From contig JADIZZ010000023.1 of the NCBI GenBank assembly GCA_016704535.1, forward strand, positions 434,001 through 498,000: 64,000 nucleotides of DNA, given 5' to 3'. The notes beneath the pieces are model-generated. The model did no database searches. It was not told where the DNA came from and saw only the letters and a program-made list of their open reading frames with translations. Numbering within the stretch: position 1 is the first letter of the stretch; every line of letters begins with the position of its first letter. Made by a program: the position numbers and the translations under genes. The stretch comes from Betaproteobacteria bacterium (lineage in GTDB: Bacteria > Pseudomonadota > Gammaproteobacteria > Burkholderiales > Burkholderiaceae_C). Shown piece by piece: positions 17,721-26,607 of the stretch.

Positions 17721-19696
17721 TGACGACTCGATCGAGATGGATGTTGGGCGCGGTTGCCGGTGCAGCGATCGTCGCGGCCAGCGCTGCGCTGGCATGGCGG
17801 TTCTTGCCCGCATTCGGTTCTGCGCCCCTGGCCCTGAACGTATTCGAGGACATCACCAAGCTGTCGGGCCTGGACGCCTACCAGGGCATGACCCACGGCG
17901 CAGCCTGGGCCGACTTCGACGGCGATGGCCGCCCCGACGTCTACGTCACCAACCACCTCAACGCGCCGCGGCTGTACCGCAACCTGGGCGGCGGGCGCTT
18001 CGAGGACGTGACGGCCCGCGTCTTCAAGCCCGAACATCTGCAGGGCGACAAGCATGGCGCTGCGTGGGCCGACTTCGACAACGACGGCCGGCCCGACCTG
18101 GTGCAACTCACCGGTGCCATCCAGGGCATGGGCGCCGAACCGAAGCGCCTGTTCCACAACCTGGGCGACCGCTTCGAAGACGTGGCCGCGGCGGCCGGCG
18201 TAGACAACCTGGAGGGCCGTACGCGCAGCCCGCTGTGGCTGGACCTGGACGGCGACGGCAAGCTCGACCTGTTCCAGGGTGCCGAGGCGCGGCTCGACGC
18301 CAAGACCCCGCCGTTCACCTTCCTGCAGCGCGCCGACAAGCGTTTCGAGGCCTTCGGCGCCGCGCTGACGCCGGCCAAGCGCGGCGCACCCTTCTGCATA
18401 CTGACGACGCTGGCAGCCGACGACAAGCCCGTCGTCGTATGCCGGCTGATGGACCCCAAGGCGACGGTCCAGGTGTTCGATGTGTCCAGCCTGCCCGCGC
18501 GTACGCTCGACCTGCTGCCGCAGACTGCCTTCGAGGACATCGCGGCCGCCGACTTCGACAACGACGGCCAGATGGACCTGTTCATGGTGCGCAAGTCGCC
18601 GCCGGCGGCCCTGGCCTTGGGTCGGCCATCCGACAACTCGGTCGTCGCCAGCATGGCGCTGGGCGCGGCGCACGGCGAGGCACCCCTGGGTTTCACCGTG
18701 CACGGGCCCGGGCCACTGCAGGTGCAGTTGGGGGCATCCAGCACCTCGGAGCCGGTGCCGGTCGAGCGCGTGCACCTGGGCGCCCAGGGTACACATCCCG
18801 CAGCGCTGAGATTCGAGCTGCCGGCCAGCGTGGGCGCCCTGCCCGCGCTCGCGCCGGGTGCGGCGCCCGGCGTCTACATCGGCTTAACCGCCCCCGACCG
18901 CTGGGACGTCCGGGTGGTCGCCGGCCCACCGCCCGCCGGCAAGCCGCACGCGCAAGAGCTGCAGCTCAAGCTCAGCGCTGCCGGTGCGCTGACGAAGCTC
19001 GAGCCCACGGGCCCCACTGCGGCCGAGGAGGCCCCCGCGCGCCTGTTCATGAACCGCAGCGGCAAGTTCGTCGAAGAGAGCGAGAAGCGCGGCCTGAACC
19101 GGCGCCTGGTGGCCGGCATAAACGTGGTGGCCGCCGACTTCGACAACGACATGCATGTCGACCTGTTCGTGCAGGCCTCGGGTGACGTCGGGTTGCAGGA
19201 CAACCTGCTGCTGCTGAACGACGGCAGCGGGAAGTTCCGCATCGTCAAGGAGGCCGGCGGTGCGCCCGGCGGCGGCGGCGGCGTGGGTGACTCGGTGACC
19301 ACGGCCGACGTCGACGGCGACGGCTTCATGGACATCCTCACCGCCAGCGGCGGCAGCATGGGGCGCAGCCTGGGGCTGCCTTCGGACGCCGGCCGCTACC
19401 GGCTCTACCGCAACAAGGGCAACGCCAACCACTGGATCGAGATCGACCTGGAAGGCACGCGCTCGAACCGCGACGGCATCGGCGCCGTGGTGCGCGTGAC
19501 GGCCGGCGGCGTGACGCAGATGCGGGTGCAGGGCGGGGGCATGCACCACCGCAGCCAGAACCACACGCGGCTGCACTTCGGCCTGGCAAGGAACGCGCAG
19601 ATCGAGAAGATTGCCGTGCACTGGCCCAGCGGCGCGGTGCAAGAGCTGAGCGGCCCGAAGGCCGACCAGGTGCTGAAGATCCGCGAGACGCCCTAG
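17720..19696 (+). CDS. Membrane-anchored FG-GAP/VCBS repeat protein with ASPIC/UnbV domain (CRTAC1-like)
   Basis: A 658-residue exported protein. Residues about 8-30 form a single N-terminal membrane segment or uncleaved signal. At least six calcium-binding repeat motifs of type DxDxDG follow: DFDGDGRPD, DFDNDGRPD, DLDGDGKLD, DFDNDGQMD, DFDNDMHVD and DVDGDGFMD, as expected for a beta-propeller. The last 90 residues match the ASPIC/UnbV domain (NHWIEIDLEGTRSNRDGIGA, then SQNHTRLHFGLA and VHWPSGAVQEL). Such proteins are extracellular and their function is mostly unknown. Its place inside a glycosyltransferase operon suggests a role with the exported polymer. Confidence 0.85.
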   Translation: MTTRSRWMLGAVAGAAIVAASAALAWRFLPAFGSAPLALNVFEDITKLSGLDAYQGMTHGAAWADFDGDGRPDVYVTNHLNAPRLYRNLGGGRFEDVTARVFKPEHLQGDKHGAAWADFDNDGRPDLVQLTGAIQGMGAEPKRLFHNLGDRFEDVAAAAGVDNLEGRTRSPLWLDLDGDGKLDLFQGAEARLDAKTPPFTFLQRADKRFEAFGAALTPAKRGAPFCILTTLAADDKPVVVCRLMDPKATVQVFDVSSLPARTLDLLPQTAFEDIAAADFDNDGQMDLFMVRKSPPAALALGRPSDNSVVASMALGAAHGEAPLGFTVHGPGPLQVQLGASSTSEPVPVERVHLGAQGTHPAALRFELPASVGALPALAPGAAPGVYIGLTAPDRWDVRVVAGPPPAGKPHAQELQLKLSAAGALTKLEPTGPTAAEEAPARLFMNRSGKFVEESEKRGLNRRLVAGINVVAADFDNDMHVDLFVQASGDVGLQDNLLLLNDGSGKFRIVKEAGGAPGGGGGVGDSVTTADVDGDGFMDILTASGGSMGRSLGLPSDAGRYRLYRNKGNANHWIEIDLEGTRSNRDGIGAVVRVTAGGVTQMRVQGGGMHHRSQNHTRLHFGLARNAQIEKIAVHWPSGAVQELSGPKADQVLKIRETP

Positions 19697-19706
19697 CCGC
19701 CGCGGC

Positions 19707-20594
19707 ATGCAGGTTCGATTTGTCACGCCCTCGTACCGCGCCGACCTCGAGCGCGCGGTGTGGATGCGGCGCAGCGTGCGGCGCTTCCTGCACGAGCCCT
19801 GCGGCCACGTGATCGCCGTGCCGCGCGCCGACCTGGCGGCCTTCCGGCAGGCCTTTGCCGCCGACCCGGCCGTGCAGATCGCCTGCCAGGAAGAGGTGGT
19901 CGACCCCATCTTCTACCCGGACCGGCTGTACAGGCTGGTGCGCGCGCTGGCGCCCTCGCAGGCCTGGCGCATCGACCTTCGCGGCGGCCTGCCGGGCTGG
20001 ATGGTGCAGCAGATCGTGAAGCTGCAGTGCACGCAGTGGGTGGGCGATGGCGCCGCCGTGCTCGTCGATTCCGACCTCGTGTTCACGCGCCCGTTCAGCC
20101 TGGCCGAACTCGGCCTGGGCGCCGAAGCGCGGACGCGCACGCTGGTGCGGATCACGCCCGAGTCGGAATCCAGCCGCCACCGCACCCACCTGGAGCGCTC
20201 GCGCGCGCTGCTCGGCCTGCCCGCCGGGCCTACCGAGCACCATTACATGAGTTCGCCATCGATCTGGTACGCGGACTGGGTGGCAGGCCTGAAGGCGCGC
20301 CTGGAGCGGGTGGCGGGGCTGCGCTGGCAGCAGGCCCTGTTCCGGGCGCAGGAGTTTTCCGAGTACACGCTGTACGGCGTGTTCGTCGAAGAAGCCCTGA
20401 AACCCGACGCGCTGTCGATCAGGACCCAGCCGTTCCACCAAATCGTCCACGACCGCGACTCATTTCAGCAGCTGCAGCGTGCCATGCTCGAGCCCGAGGG
20501 CCTACGCTCGGGGGCTTTGTCGCTCGTGGTGCAGTCCAACATCGGCATGCCGGTGCAGGACTACCAGGAGATCCTGGAAGCCATCATCCAATGA
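19707..20594 (+). CDS. DUF6492-like, probable GT-A fold protein
   Basis: A 295-residue protein that starts QVRFVTPSYRADLERAVWMRRSV, a pattern of nucleotide-sugar binding folds. AAVLVDSDLVFTRPF near residue 120 carries a DSD motif that could bind a divalent metal and nucleotide diphosphate. From memory it resembles the DUF6492 family, often found beside glycosyltransferases. A transferase activity is inferred from the fold-like motif and the operon, not proven. It is followed after 13 bp by the alpha/alpha-toroid gene. Confidence 0.62.
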   Translation: MQVRFVTPSYRADLERAVWMRRSVRRFLHEPCGHVIAVPRADLAAFRQAFAADPAVQIACQEEVVDPIFYPDRLYRLVRALAPSQAWRIDLRGGLPGWMVQQIVKLQCTQWVGDGAAVLVDSDLVFTRPFSLAELGLGAEARTRTLVRITPESESSRHRTHLERSRALLGLPAGPTEHHYMSSPSIWYADWVAGLKARLERVAGLRWQQALFRAQEFSEYTLYGVFVEEALKPDALSIRTQPFHQIVHDRDSFQQLQRAMLEPEGLRSGALSLVVQSNIGMPVQDYQEILEAIIQ

Positions 20595-20607
20595 AGAGAT
20601 CGCCCCC

Positions 20608-21528
20608 ATGCTGAGCCGCTGGCTGAAGCCGAAGCCCGCCCCCGAACGGGCCATGGACTGGTTCAAGGCCCACCTGGTGCCCGGCCAGGGCATCATCGTC
20701 CACACCCGCCAGCCCGTGCCCTACCCCGAGGTCACGGGCTACTGGATCCCCACGCTTTACGCCTGGGGCGAAGCCGAACTGGCGCGCAGCTGCACGCGCT
20801 GGCTGATGTCGATCCAGCTGCCCGACGGCGCCTTCCCTGCGCCCGACGGCGTGCCCTACACCTTCGACACCGGGCAGATCATGCGCGGCCTGTGCGCGGC
20901 GCTGAACGACGTCGAGGACGCCGAAGCCTCCCTGCGCCGCGCCTGCGACTGGACGCTGACGCAGGTGCAGGCCGACGGCCGGCTGGCGACGCCGTCGACC
21001 GAGCAGTGGACCGACATCGCCAGCGACTTGATCCACACCTACGTGCTGCCGCCGCTGGCACAAGCCGGCAAGCTGCTGGGCGTGCCGGCCTATGAAGTTG
21101 CTGCGGCCCGCGTGCTGGCCTACTACAAGCAGCAACCCGGGTTGGTGCCCTTCAACCGCCTGTCGCACTTCCACGCCTATGCGATGGAGGCGCTGACCGA
21201 ACTGGGTGAGTTCGACCTGGCACGCCAGGGCATGGCCGACGTGGCGAAAGTGCAGCGCGCCGACGGCAGCATTCCGGCCTACCCCGACGTGAGCTGGGTC
21301 TGCTCCACCGGCATGGCGCAGTACGCCATCGTCTGGTACGCGCTGGGCGAGAAGGCGCGCGCCGACCAGGCCATCGCCTACCTCGAGAAGATCCAGAACC
21401 CCAGCGGCGGCTTCTATGGCAGCTACGGCGAAGGCGCGAAGTACATCCCCGGCGGCGAGATCAGCTGGGGCCCGAAGTACTTCCTCGACGCGTGGAAGCT
21501 GAAGCTGCAGTCGGAAGGGAAGGCTTGA
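20608..21528 (+). CDS. Alpha/alpha-toroid protein of polysaccharide loci (VpsJ-like), copy 1
   Basis: A 306-residue soluble protein of repeated helix pairs, resembling the alpha/alpha-toroid fold of squalene-cyclase and prenyltransferase repeats and of some polysaccharide lyases. Marker segments are PYPEVTGYWIPTLYAWGE, WLMSIQLPDGAFPAPDG and FDTGQIMRGL. Aromatic residues and QxDG-type turns (VQRADGSIPAYPD, IQNPSGGFYG) recur at repeat ends. There is no signal peptide, so it acts in the cytoplasm unless exported otherwise. A second protein with the same markers lies at 38978-40210 on the other strand. Function is unknown; a sugar-modifying or lyase activity is a guess. Confidence 0.65.
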   Translation: MLSRWLKPKPAPERAMDWFKAHLVPGQGIIVHTRQPVPYPEVTGYWIPTLYAWGEAELARSCTRWLMSIQLPDGAFPAPDGVPYTFDTGQIMRGLCAALNDVEDAEASLRRACDWTLTQVQADGRLATPSTEQWTDIASDLIHTYVLPPLAQAGKLLGVPAYEVAAARVLAYYKQQPGLVPFNRLSHFHAYAMEALTELGEFDLARQGMADVAKVQRADGSIPAYPDVSWVCSTGMAQYAIVWYALGEKARADQAIAYLEKIQNPSGGFYGSYGEGAKYIPGGEISWGPKYFLDAWKLKLQSEGKA

Positions 21529-21529
21529 G

Positions 21530-22651
21530 ATGCTGAAGGTCCTCACCGTTTTCGGCACCCGCCCCGAGGCCATCAAGATGGCCCCATTGATCGCCGAGCT
21601 GGAACGCCACCCCGGCCGCATCGCCAACCAGAACTGCCTGACCGGGCAGCACAAGGAGATGGTGGCCTCGCTGGTGGATCTGTTCGGCATCCGTGTCGAC
21701 CACGACCTGGCGCTGATGCGCGAGAACCAGACGCTGGAGCACATCACCGTGGCCGTGCTGCAGGCGGTGGGGCGCATCCTGCGCGAACAAAAATTCGACC
21801 TGGTGCTGGCGCAGGGCGACACCACCACGTCGATGGCCGCCGCGCTGGCTGCGTTCTACGCCGGCGTGAAGGTGGGCCATGTCGAGGCCGGCCTGCGCAC
21901 CTTCGACAAGGCCCAGCCCTACCCCGAAGAGAGCAACCGCAAGATCATCGACGCGGTGGCCGACCTGTTCTTCGCGCACACCGACCTGGCGCGCCAGCAC
22001 CTGCTGAACGAGGGCATCGCCGCCAGCGCGATCGCGATGACCGGCAACACGGTGATCGACGCGCTGCTCGACGTCGCGGCGCGGCCTTACAGCTTCGAGG
22101 GCACGCCGCTGGCCGACCTGCCTTTCGACAGCCGCAAGCTCGTGCTCGTCACGGCGCACCGGCGCGAAAGCTTCGGAGGGCCCTTCGAGAGCATGTGCCT
22201 GGGCCTGCGCGAGCTGGCCCTGAAGTACCGCGACGAGATCGTCATGGTCTACCCGGTGCACCGCAACCCGAACGTGCGTGCGGTGGTCGAGCGCGTGCTG
22301 GCCGGCGTGCCCAACGTGCGTCTGATCGACCCGCTGGACTACATGCCGCTGGTGCACCTGATGAAGCGCTGCCACCTGGTGCTGACCGACTCGGGCGGCC
22401 TGCAGGAAGAGGCGCCCAGCCTGGGCAAGCCGGTGCTGGTGATGCGCAAGACCACCGAGCGTCAGGAAGGCGTGGCCGCCGGCACCGTGAAGCTGGTGGG
22501 CACCGACGCCGCCGACATCGTGCGCGAGGCCTCGCGGCTGCTGGACGACCCGGCGGCCTACGCGGCGATGGCCAACTGCATCAACCCGTACGGCGACGGC
22601 ACCGCCAGCCTGAAGACGGTGCGGCGCATCCTCGAGCTCGACCCGCAGTGA
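21530..22651 (+). CDS. wecB: Non-hydrolysing UDP-N-acetylglucosamine 2-epimerase, copy 1
   Basis: A 373-residue GT-B-fold enzyme that converts UDP-GlcNAc to UDP-ManNAc. Signature segments are VLTVFGTRPEAIKMAPLI at the start, AQGDTTTSMAAALAAFY, HVEAGLRTFDKAQPYPEESNR, VLVTAHRRESFGGPFE and LTDSGGLQEEAPSLGKPVLV with the family GGxQEE. It starts one base after the toroid stop and overlaps the next gene by four bases (GTGA). A second, divergent epimerase lies in the minus-strand cluster at 61852-63000. The product could feed a ManNAc-type residue in the exported polymer. Confidence 0.93.
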   Translation: MLKVLTVFGTRPEAIKMAPLIAELERHPGRIANQNCLTGQHKEMVASLVDLFGIRVDHDLALMRENQTLEHITVAVLQAVGRILREQKFDLVLAQGDTTTSMAAALAAFYAGVKVGHVEAGLRTFDKAQPYPEESNRKIIDAVADLFFAHTDLARQHLLNEGIAASAIAMTGNTVIDALLDVAARPYSFEGTPLADLPFDSRKLVLVTAHRRESFGGPFESMCLGLRELALKYRDEIVMVYPVHRNPNVRAVVERVLAGVPNVRLIDPLDYMPLVHLMKRCHLVLTDSGGLQEEAPSLGKPVLVMRKTTERQEGVAAGTVKLVGTDAADIVREASRLLDDPAAYAAMANCINPYGDGTASLKTVRRILELDPQ

Positions 22652-23625
22652 CCGACCCGGCCGGCACACCCCTCGTCAGCATCGTCCTGCCCACCTACAA
22701 GCGGGCGCAGGTGCTGCCCTGGGCGATCCGCAGTGTGCTGGCCCAGACCTACGCCAACTGGGAACTGATCGTCGTCGACGACAACTCGCCCGACGACACG
22801 GCCGCGGTGGTGGCTTCGTTCACCGACCCGCGCATCCGCTACGTGCGCAACGACCCCAACCTGAAACTGCCGCGCGCGCTGAACCGCGGTTTCTCGCTGG
22901 CACGCGGCGAGTTCCTGACCTGGACCTCGGACGACAACCTCTACGCCCCGCAGGCTCTCGAGAAGATGGTGGCGCGACTGCAAGCCGGCGGCTGCGACCT
23001 GGTCTACGCCGACTACTGGCTGTTCTCCGAGCAGGACGACGAGGGCCACCCGCGCGACCCGCAGCACGACCGCCTGCCGGGCAGCGCGCAGCTGCACAAG
23101 GGCAACCACATCGGCGCCTGCTTCATGTACACGCGCCGACTCTACGACGCGGTGGGCGAGTACGACCCGGAGCTGTTCCTGGTCGAGGACTACGACTACT
23201 TCATCCGCATCGCCCGGCAGTTCGCGCTGGCGCACATCGCCGAGCCGCTGTACTACTTCCGCCGCGACGACGACACGCTCTACCTGTCTCGCTTCGCAGA
23301 AGTGAAGGCGTCGGACGTGCTGGTGCGCTACCGCAACCAGCTCATCGACGAGGCCGGGCTGGTCGACGCCATGGTGGGCATCATCATGCGCAAGGCCGAC
23401 GGCCTGAAGCCCGCGCTGCTGCGCTGGAGCCACCGTCTGGTCGACGGACGCTCGTGGCGGCTGTCGCAGTGGCAGACCGGGTGGGCCACGCGCATGCTGC
23501 GCCGCCGCGTGGGTGCCGAAGTCTCGCCGCTGCTGGCCGAGTACCGTCGCAATGCGAAGCCTTTCCGCGAAACCCGCGACGCACTGGCGGGCCTGATGCA
23601 GCGTTACGGCAGGATCGAATACTGA
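22648..23625 (+). CDS. Family 2 glycosyltransferase
   Basis: A 325-residue GT-A enzyme. SIVLPTYKRAQVLPWAIRSVLAQ and LIVVDDNSPDDT form the nucleotide-sugar site, WTSDDNLYAPQ takes the place of the DXD motif, and LFLVEDYDYFIRIA supplies the catalytic ED pair. GTG 22648 overlaps the wecB stop. The tail of about 90 residues is helical and basic. It is part of a run of coupled genes; donor and acceptor are unknown. Confidence 0.85.
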   Translation: MTDPAGTPLVSIVLPTYKRAQVLPWAIRSVLAQTYANWELIVVDDNSPDDTAAVVASFTDPRIRYVRNDPNLKLPRALNRGFSLARGEFLTWTSDDNLYAPQALEKMVARLQAGGCDLVYADYWLFSEQDDEGHPRDPQHDRLPGSAQLHKGNHIGACFMYTRRLYDAVGEYDPELFLVEDYDYFIRIARQFALAHIAEPLYYFRRDDDTLYLSRFAEVKASDVLVRYRNQLIDEAGLVDAMVGIIMRKADGLKPALLRWSHRLVDGRSWRLSQWQTGWATRMLRRRVGAEVSPLLAEYRRNAKPFRETRDALAGLMQRYGRIEY

Positions 23626-23628
23626 GCC

Positions 23629-24627
23629 ATGACGCTGTCCGTTCTCGTCACCATCGACACCGAGTCCTACAGCCAGGGGCACCCGGACCAGCACATCTGG
23701 GGGCGCACAGCCGATGGCCAGGAGCACGGCATCCGCGCGATCATGGACATCCTCGAGCGCCACGGCGTGCGCGGCACCTTCTACGTCAACGTGTACGAAG
23801 CGGGACGCCACGGCGAGGAGGCCCTGCGCGAGGTCGTTCGCGCGATCGACGAGCGGGGGCACGAGGTGGGCCTGCACACCCATCCGCGCGATCTCTACGG
23901 GGTCGAGAAGTTGACACGGGCCGACGTTCCCCGTCAGATGGAGATCCTGGCCTGGGGCCAGCACTTCATCGAGGCCGCGACCGGAAAGCCCGTGCTGGCG
24001 CACCGGGCAGGAGCCTTCGCCGCCAACCTGAAGACCATCGAGGCGCTGGGCAAGCTCGGCGTCGAAGTCGACGCTTCGCTGTCGCCGGCATGGTTCGAGT
24101 CGCACCTGGCGCGCGAGGTGGAGTCCGGCAACCGACCGATGAGCCTCGGCGGCCTGCTGGAGCTGCCCGTGACCTATTACGTCCAGGCGCGGCTCGGCTC
24201 GCGCGAGTTCCAGCGCATGATCGATATCGAAGCATGCAGCCTGCGCGAGCTGAAGACCATCGTTAGGCAAGCGCAAGCGCAAGAGGCCGGTGCAATCAAT
24301 CTGCTGATGCACAGCCACTCGTTCGCCCTGGCCGGGGCCCACGACCGTACCCTGGTCAAGCGGCTCGACGCCTTCCTGCGCTTCCTTGCCACCCAGCCCG
24401 GCGCACAGGCCACGACCACGGCGCAGTTCTTCGAGCAATGGCGCACCACAGGCACGACTGCGCCTGTCGGACAGCCCTTCGTTCCTTATACGGGCTGGTG
24501 GACCACTTACCTGCGCACCGTCGAATCGATCGGCCGGGGGTGGAAGAACACGGCCGCGGCGCTGGCCCCGCCCATCGCGCTGGCTGCACTGGCGGCGGCA
24601 GCCGGCGCCCTCTACCGATCGGCCTGA
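23629..24627 (+). CDS. NodB-type polysaccharide deacetylase, membrane-anchored
   Basis: A 332-residue protein. SVLVTIDTES holds the first NodB motif (Asp with Glu nearby), GTFYVNVYEAGRHG follows, and VGLHTHPRDLYG provides the metal-binding H-x-H pair. LAHRAGAFAANLKTI is the third motif, and NLLMHSHSF carries the late histidine. These enzymes remove N-acetyl groups from a GlcNAc-like residue. The C-terminus ends in a hydrophobic Ala/Leu-rich segment (about 308-328) that may be a membrane anchor. No N-terminal signal is visible, so deacetylation may be on the cytoplasmic face. It differs from the XrtA-linked deacetylase at 60962. Confidence 0.82.
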   Translation: MTLSVLVTIDTESYSQGHPDQHIWGRTADGQEHGIRAIMDILERHGVRGTFYVNVYEAGRHGEEALREVVRAIDERGHEVGLHTHPRDLYGVEKLTRADVPRQMEILAWGQHFIEAATGKPVLAHRAGAFAANLKTIEALGKLGVEVDASLSPAWFESHLAREVESGNRPMSLGGLLELPVTYYVQARLGSREFQRMIDIEACSLRELKTIVRQAQAQEAGAINLLMHSHSFALAGAHDRTLVKRLDAFLRFLATQPGAQATTTAQFFEQWRTTGTTAPVGQPFVPYTGWWTTYLRTVESIGRGWKNTAAALAPPIALAALAAAAGALYRSA

Positions 24628-24632
24628 CCCTC

Positions 24633-25556
24633 ATGTGGAACATCCTCTCCGACGCGCTGCGCGGCCCTGCCCAGGCCCGCGCCGCGCACCGCCAGGCGCT
24701 GCGCCATGCACCCAGCGTGGCAGCGGGCGTTCGACAGCTCCAGGCCCTGTGCCCCGCCGATGCCACGGACGACCCCGAAGCGCCGATCTTCCTGCTGTCG
24801 GCCGGCTGGCGTTCGGGCTCGACGATGCTGCAGCGCCTGTTGATGTCGGACCCCGGCGTGCTGATCTGGGGCGAGCCCTACGACGAATGCGGGCTGATCC
24901 AGGCGGTTGCCGAGGGCGCGAAAGCCTTCCGCCCCGGCTGGCCCCCGAGGGAGTACTTCTACGACGGCACGCCGCCGGATCAACTGACCGGCGAATGGAT
25001 CGCGAACCTCTTTCCGGCGCTCGACGATTGGCGCCGTGGCCAGCGGGCGCTGTTCGACACGATGTTCGCCCAGCCCGCCCGGCGCGCCGGCGCCCGGCGC
25101 TGGGGCATCAAGGAGGTTCGTCTGACTTCCGACCACGCGCTGTTCCTGCGCTGGCTGTACCCACGCGCGAAATTCCTGCTGCTTTACCGCGACCCGCTCG
25201 AGGCCTACCGCTCTTACAGCGCCTTCGGCCGCAGCTGGTACGACACCTTTCCGGATCGCCCCGTCTTCACCCCCACACAGTTCGGCCGCCATTGGCGACA
25301 GCTGATGGAGGGATACCGACGCGACGCGGCCGAACTCGGCGCGCTGCTCGTCAAGTACGAAGATCTCGTGAGCGGCGGCATTTCCACCGCGACCCTGGAC
25401 GCCTACCTGGGCATCGCAATCGACCCGGGCGTGATCTCGCGCAAGGTCGGCAGCTCCGAGAAGGGTGGCAAGAAGGTGTCGGTGAATCGGCTGGAGCGCT
25501 ATCTTCTGCAGCGCGCGGTTGGTCAGGTTGCCCGCGAACTCGGATATCTGGCGTGA
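24633..25556 (+). CDS. PAPS-dependent sulfotransferase-like protein, copy 1
   Basis: A 307-residue protein. SAGWRSGSTMLQRLLMSDP matches the 5'-phosphosulfate binding loop, RWGIKEVRLTSDH follows, and KFLLLYRDPLEAYRSYSAF is the 3'-phosphate binding motif with Arg and Ser. LVKYEDLVS and a late basic segment complete the fold. These enzymes move sulfate from PAPS to a glycan hydroxyl or amine. The C-terminal GGKKVSVN region likely closes the cofactor site. The gene overlaps the next glycosyltransferase by four bases. A second sulfotransferase is at 28496; cysC at the window start can supply PAPS. Confidence 0.8.
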   Translation: MWNILSDALRGPAQARAAHRQALRHAPSVAAGVRQLQALCPADATDDPEAPIFLLSAGWRSGSTMLQRLLMSDPGVLIWGEPYDECGLIQAVAEGAKAFRPGWPPREYFYDGTPPDQLTGEWIANLFPALDDWRRGQRALFDTMFAQPARRAGARRWGIKEVRLTSDHALFLRWLYPRAKFLLLYRDPLEAYRSYSAFGRSWYDTFPDRPVFTPTQFGRHWRQLMEGYRRDAAELGALLVKYEDLVSGGISTATLDAYLGIAIDPGVISRKVGSSEKGGKKVSVNRLERYLLQRAVGQVARELGYLA

Positions 25557-26590
25557 ACGCCATCTCTGTGATCATCGCCACGTTGAACCGGCCGGCGCTG
25601 CTGCTGGAGGCGGTCCAGAGCGCGCTTGAGCAGACACGCTCGCCGCTCGAAGTGATCGTCATCGACGACGGCTCCGACCCACCCGTCGACGCGCAAGCAC
25701 TGGCTCGCCAGTTCGGTGATCGCGTCCGGCTGATCCGGAATTCGCCCTCGCAAGGCCTGGCCTGGGCGCGCCACCAGGGCGTGGAGGCTGCCGCCGGCGA
25801 CTGCATCGTGCACCTGGACGACGACGATCTCTACGGCCCCGACGCGCTCTCGCGCTGCGCCCGCCTGCTCGACGACGATGCCGACCTGGACATGGTCTTC
25901 ATGGGCGTCCAGGGGTTCGGCAAGTCGGCAGCGCACTTCAACCAGGTTCATCCAGCGGGCGCTATGCGGGTAGTGGAACAGAGCCAAGCCAGAACGCTCA
26001 CCGACGGCGTCTTCGTCTTCGATCGTGATCTCGTCCATGGTCTGCTGAACCAGGTGCCGATGCCCTTTCAGCGCGTCATGGCGCGGCGCGAGGCCTGGCA
26101 CAAGGTCAGCCAACTGCGGGTGAACGCCTATCGCCGCGCCTTCGGTCTGAATTCCGACGAGCAGGCCCGGGCCCTGATACGCGGCACGCTGCGCGACTCG
26201 GAGTGGGCGATCTATGCCGGCTTGGCCTGCAAGAAGGCGGCGCTGATCGCCGAGCCCTTGTACCTGCAACGCTGCGACGGCCAGGGCGCAAGCTCGCGCC
26301 CCGCGATGCGGCGGACGCACATCCGGCAGACGACGAGCATCAAGTCGGTGCTGGATCAGTTTGCGCAGCTCGACAGCTCGATGCAGCCCCTGCGGCACCG
26401 GATTCGCCAAAGCCTGGCGCAGACGCACTTCGATGCCGCCTACGAGCTCATCGACCTTGGCTTCCACGCCGAGGCGCTGACGCACCTGCGCGACGGCGCC
26501 CGGCTGAGCCTGCGCTGGGGGCACCTGAAACTGCTGGCCAAGCTTGGCCTCGCCGTCGCGACGAGCTCGGCCAGCCGACATCCGGCCTGA
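25553..26590 (+). CDS. Family 2 glycosyltransferase
   Basis: A 345-residue GT-A enzyme. SVIIATLNRPALLLEAVQSALEQ and VIVIDDGSDPP open the domain; IVHLDDDDLYGPDAL is the DXD site. A hydrophilic central part and a helical C-terminal extension, about residues 255-345, follow. It starts at GTG 25553 inside the sulfotransferase stop. The start of translation depends on coupling, since no separate ribosome-binding site stands out. Substrate is unknown. Confidence 0.83.
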   Translation: MNAISVIIATLNRPALLLEAVQSALEQTRSPLEVIVIDDGSDPPVDAQALARQFGDRVRLIRNSPSQGLAWARHQGVEAAAGDCIVHLDDDDLYGPDALSRCARLLDDDADLDMVFMGVQGFGKSAAHFNQVHPAGAMRVVEQSQARTLTDGVFVFDRDLVHGLLNQVPMPFQRVMARREAWHKVSQLRVNAYRRAFGLNSDEQARALIRGTLRDSEWAIYAGLACKKAALIAEPLYLQRCDGQGASSRPAMRRTHIRQTTSIKSVLDQFAQLDSSMQPLRHRIRQSLAQTHFDAAYELIDLGFHAEALTHLRDGARLSLRWGHLKLLAKLGLAVATSSASRHPA

Positions 26591-26607
26591 GCGGCGACAA
26601 CAAGACC

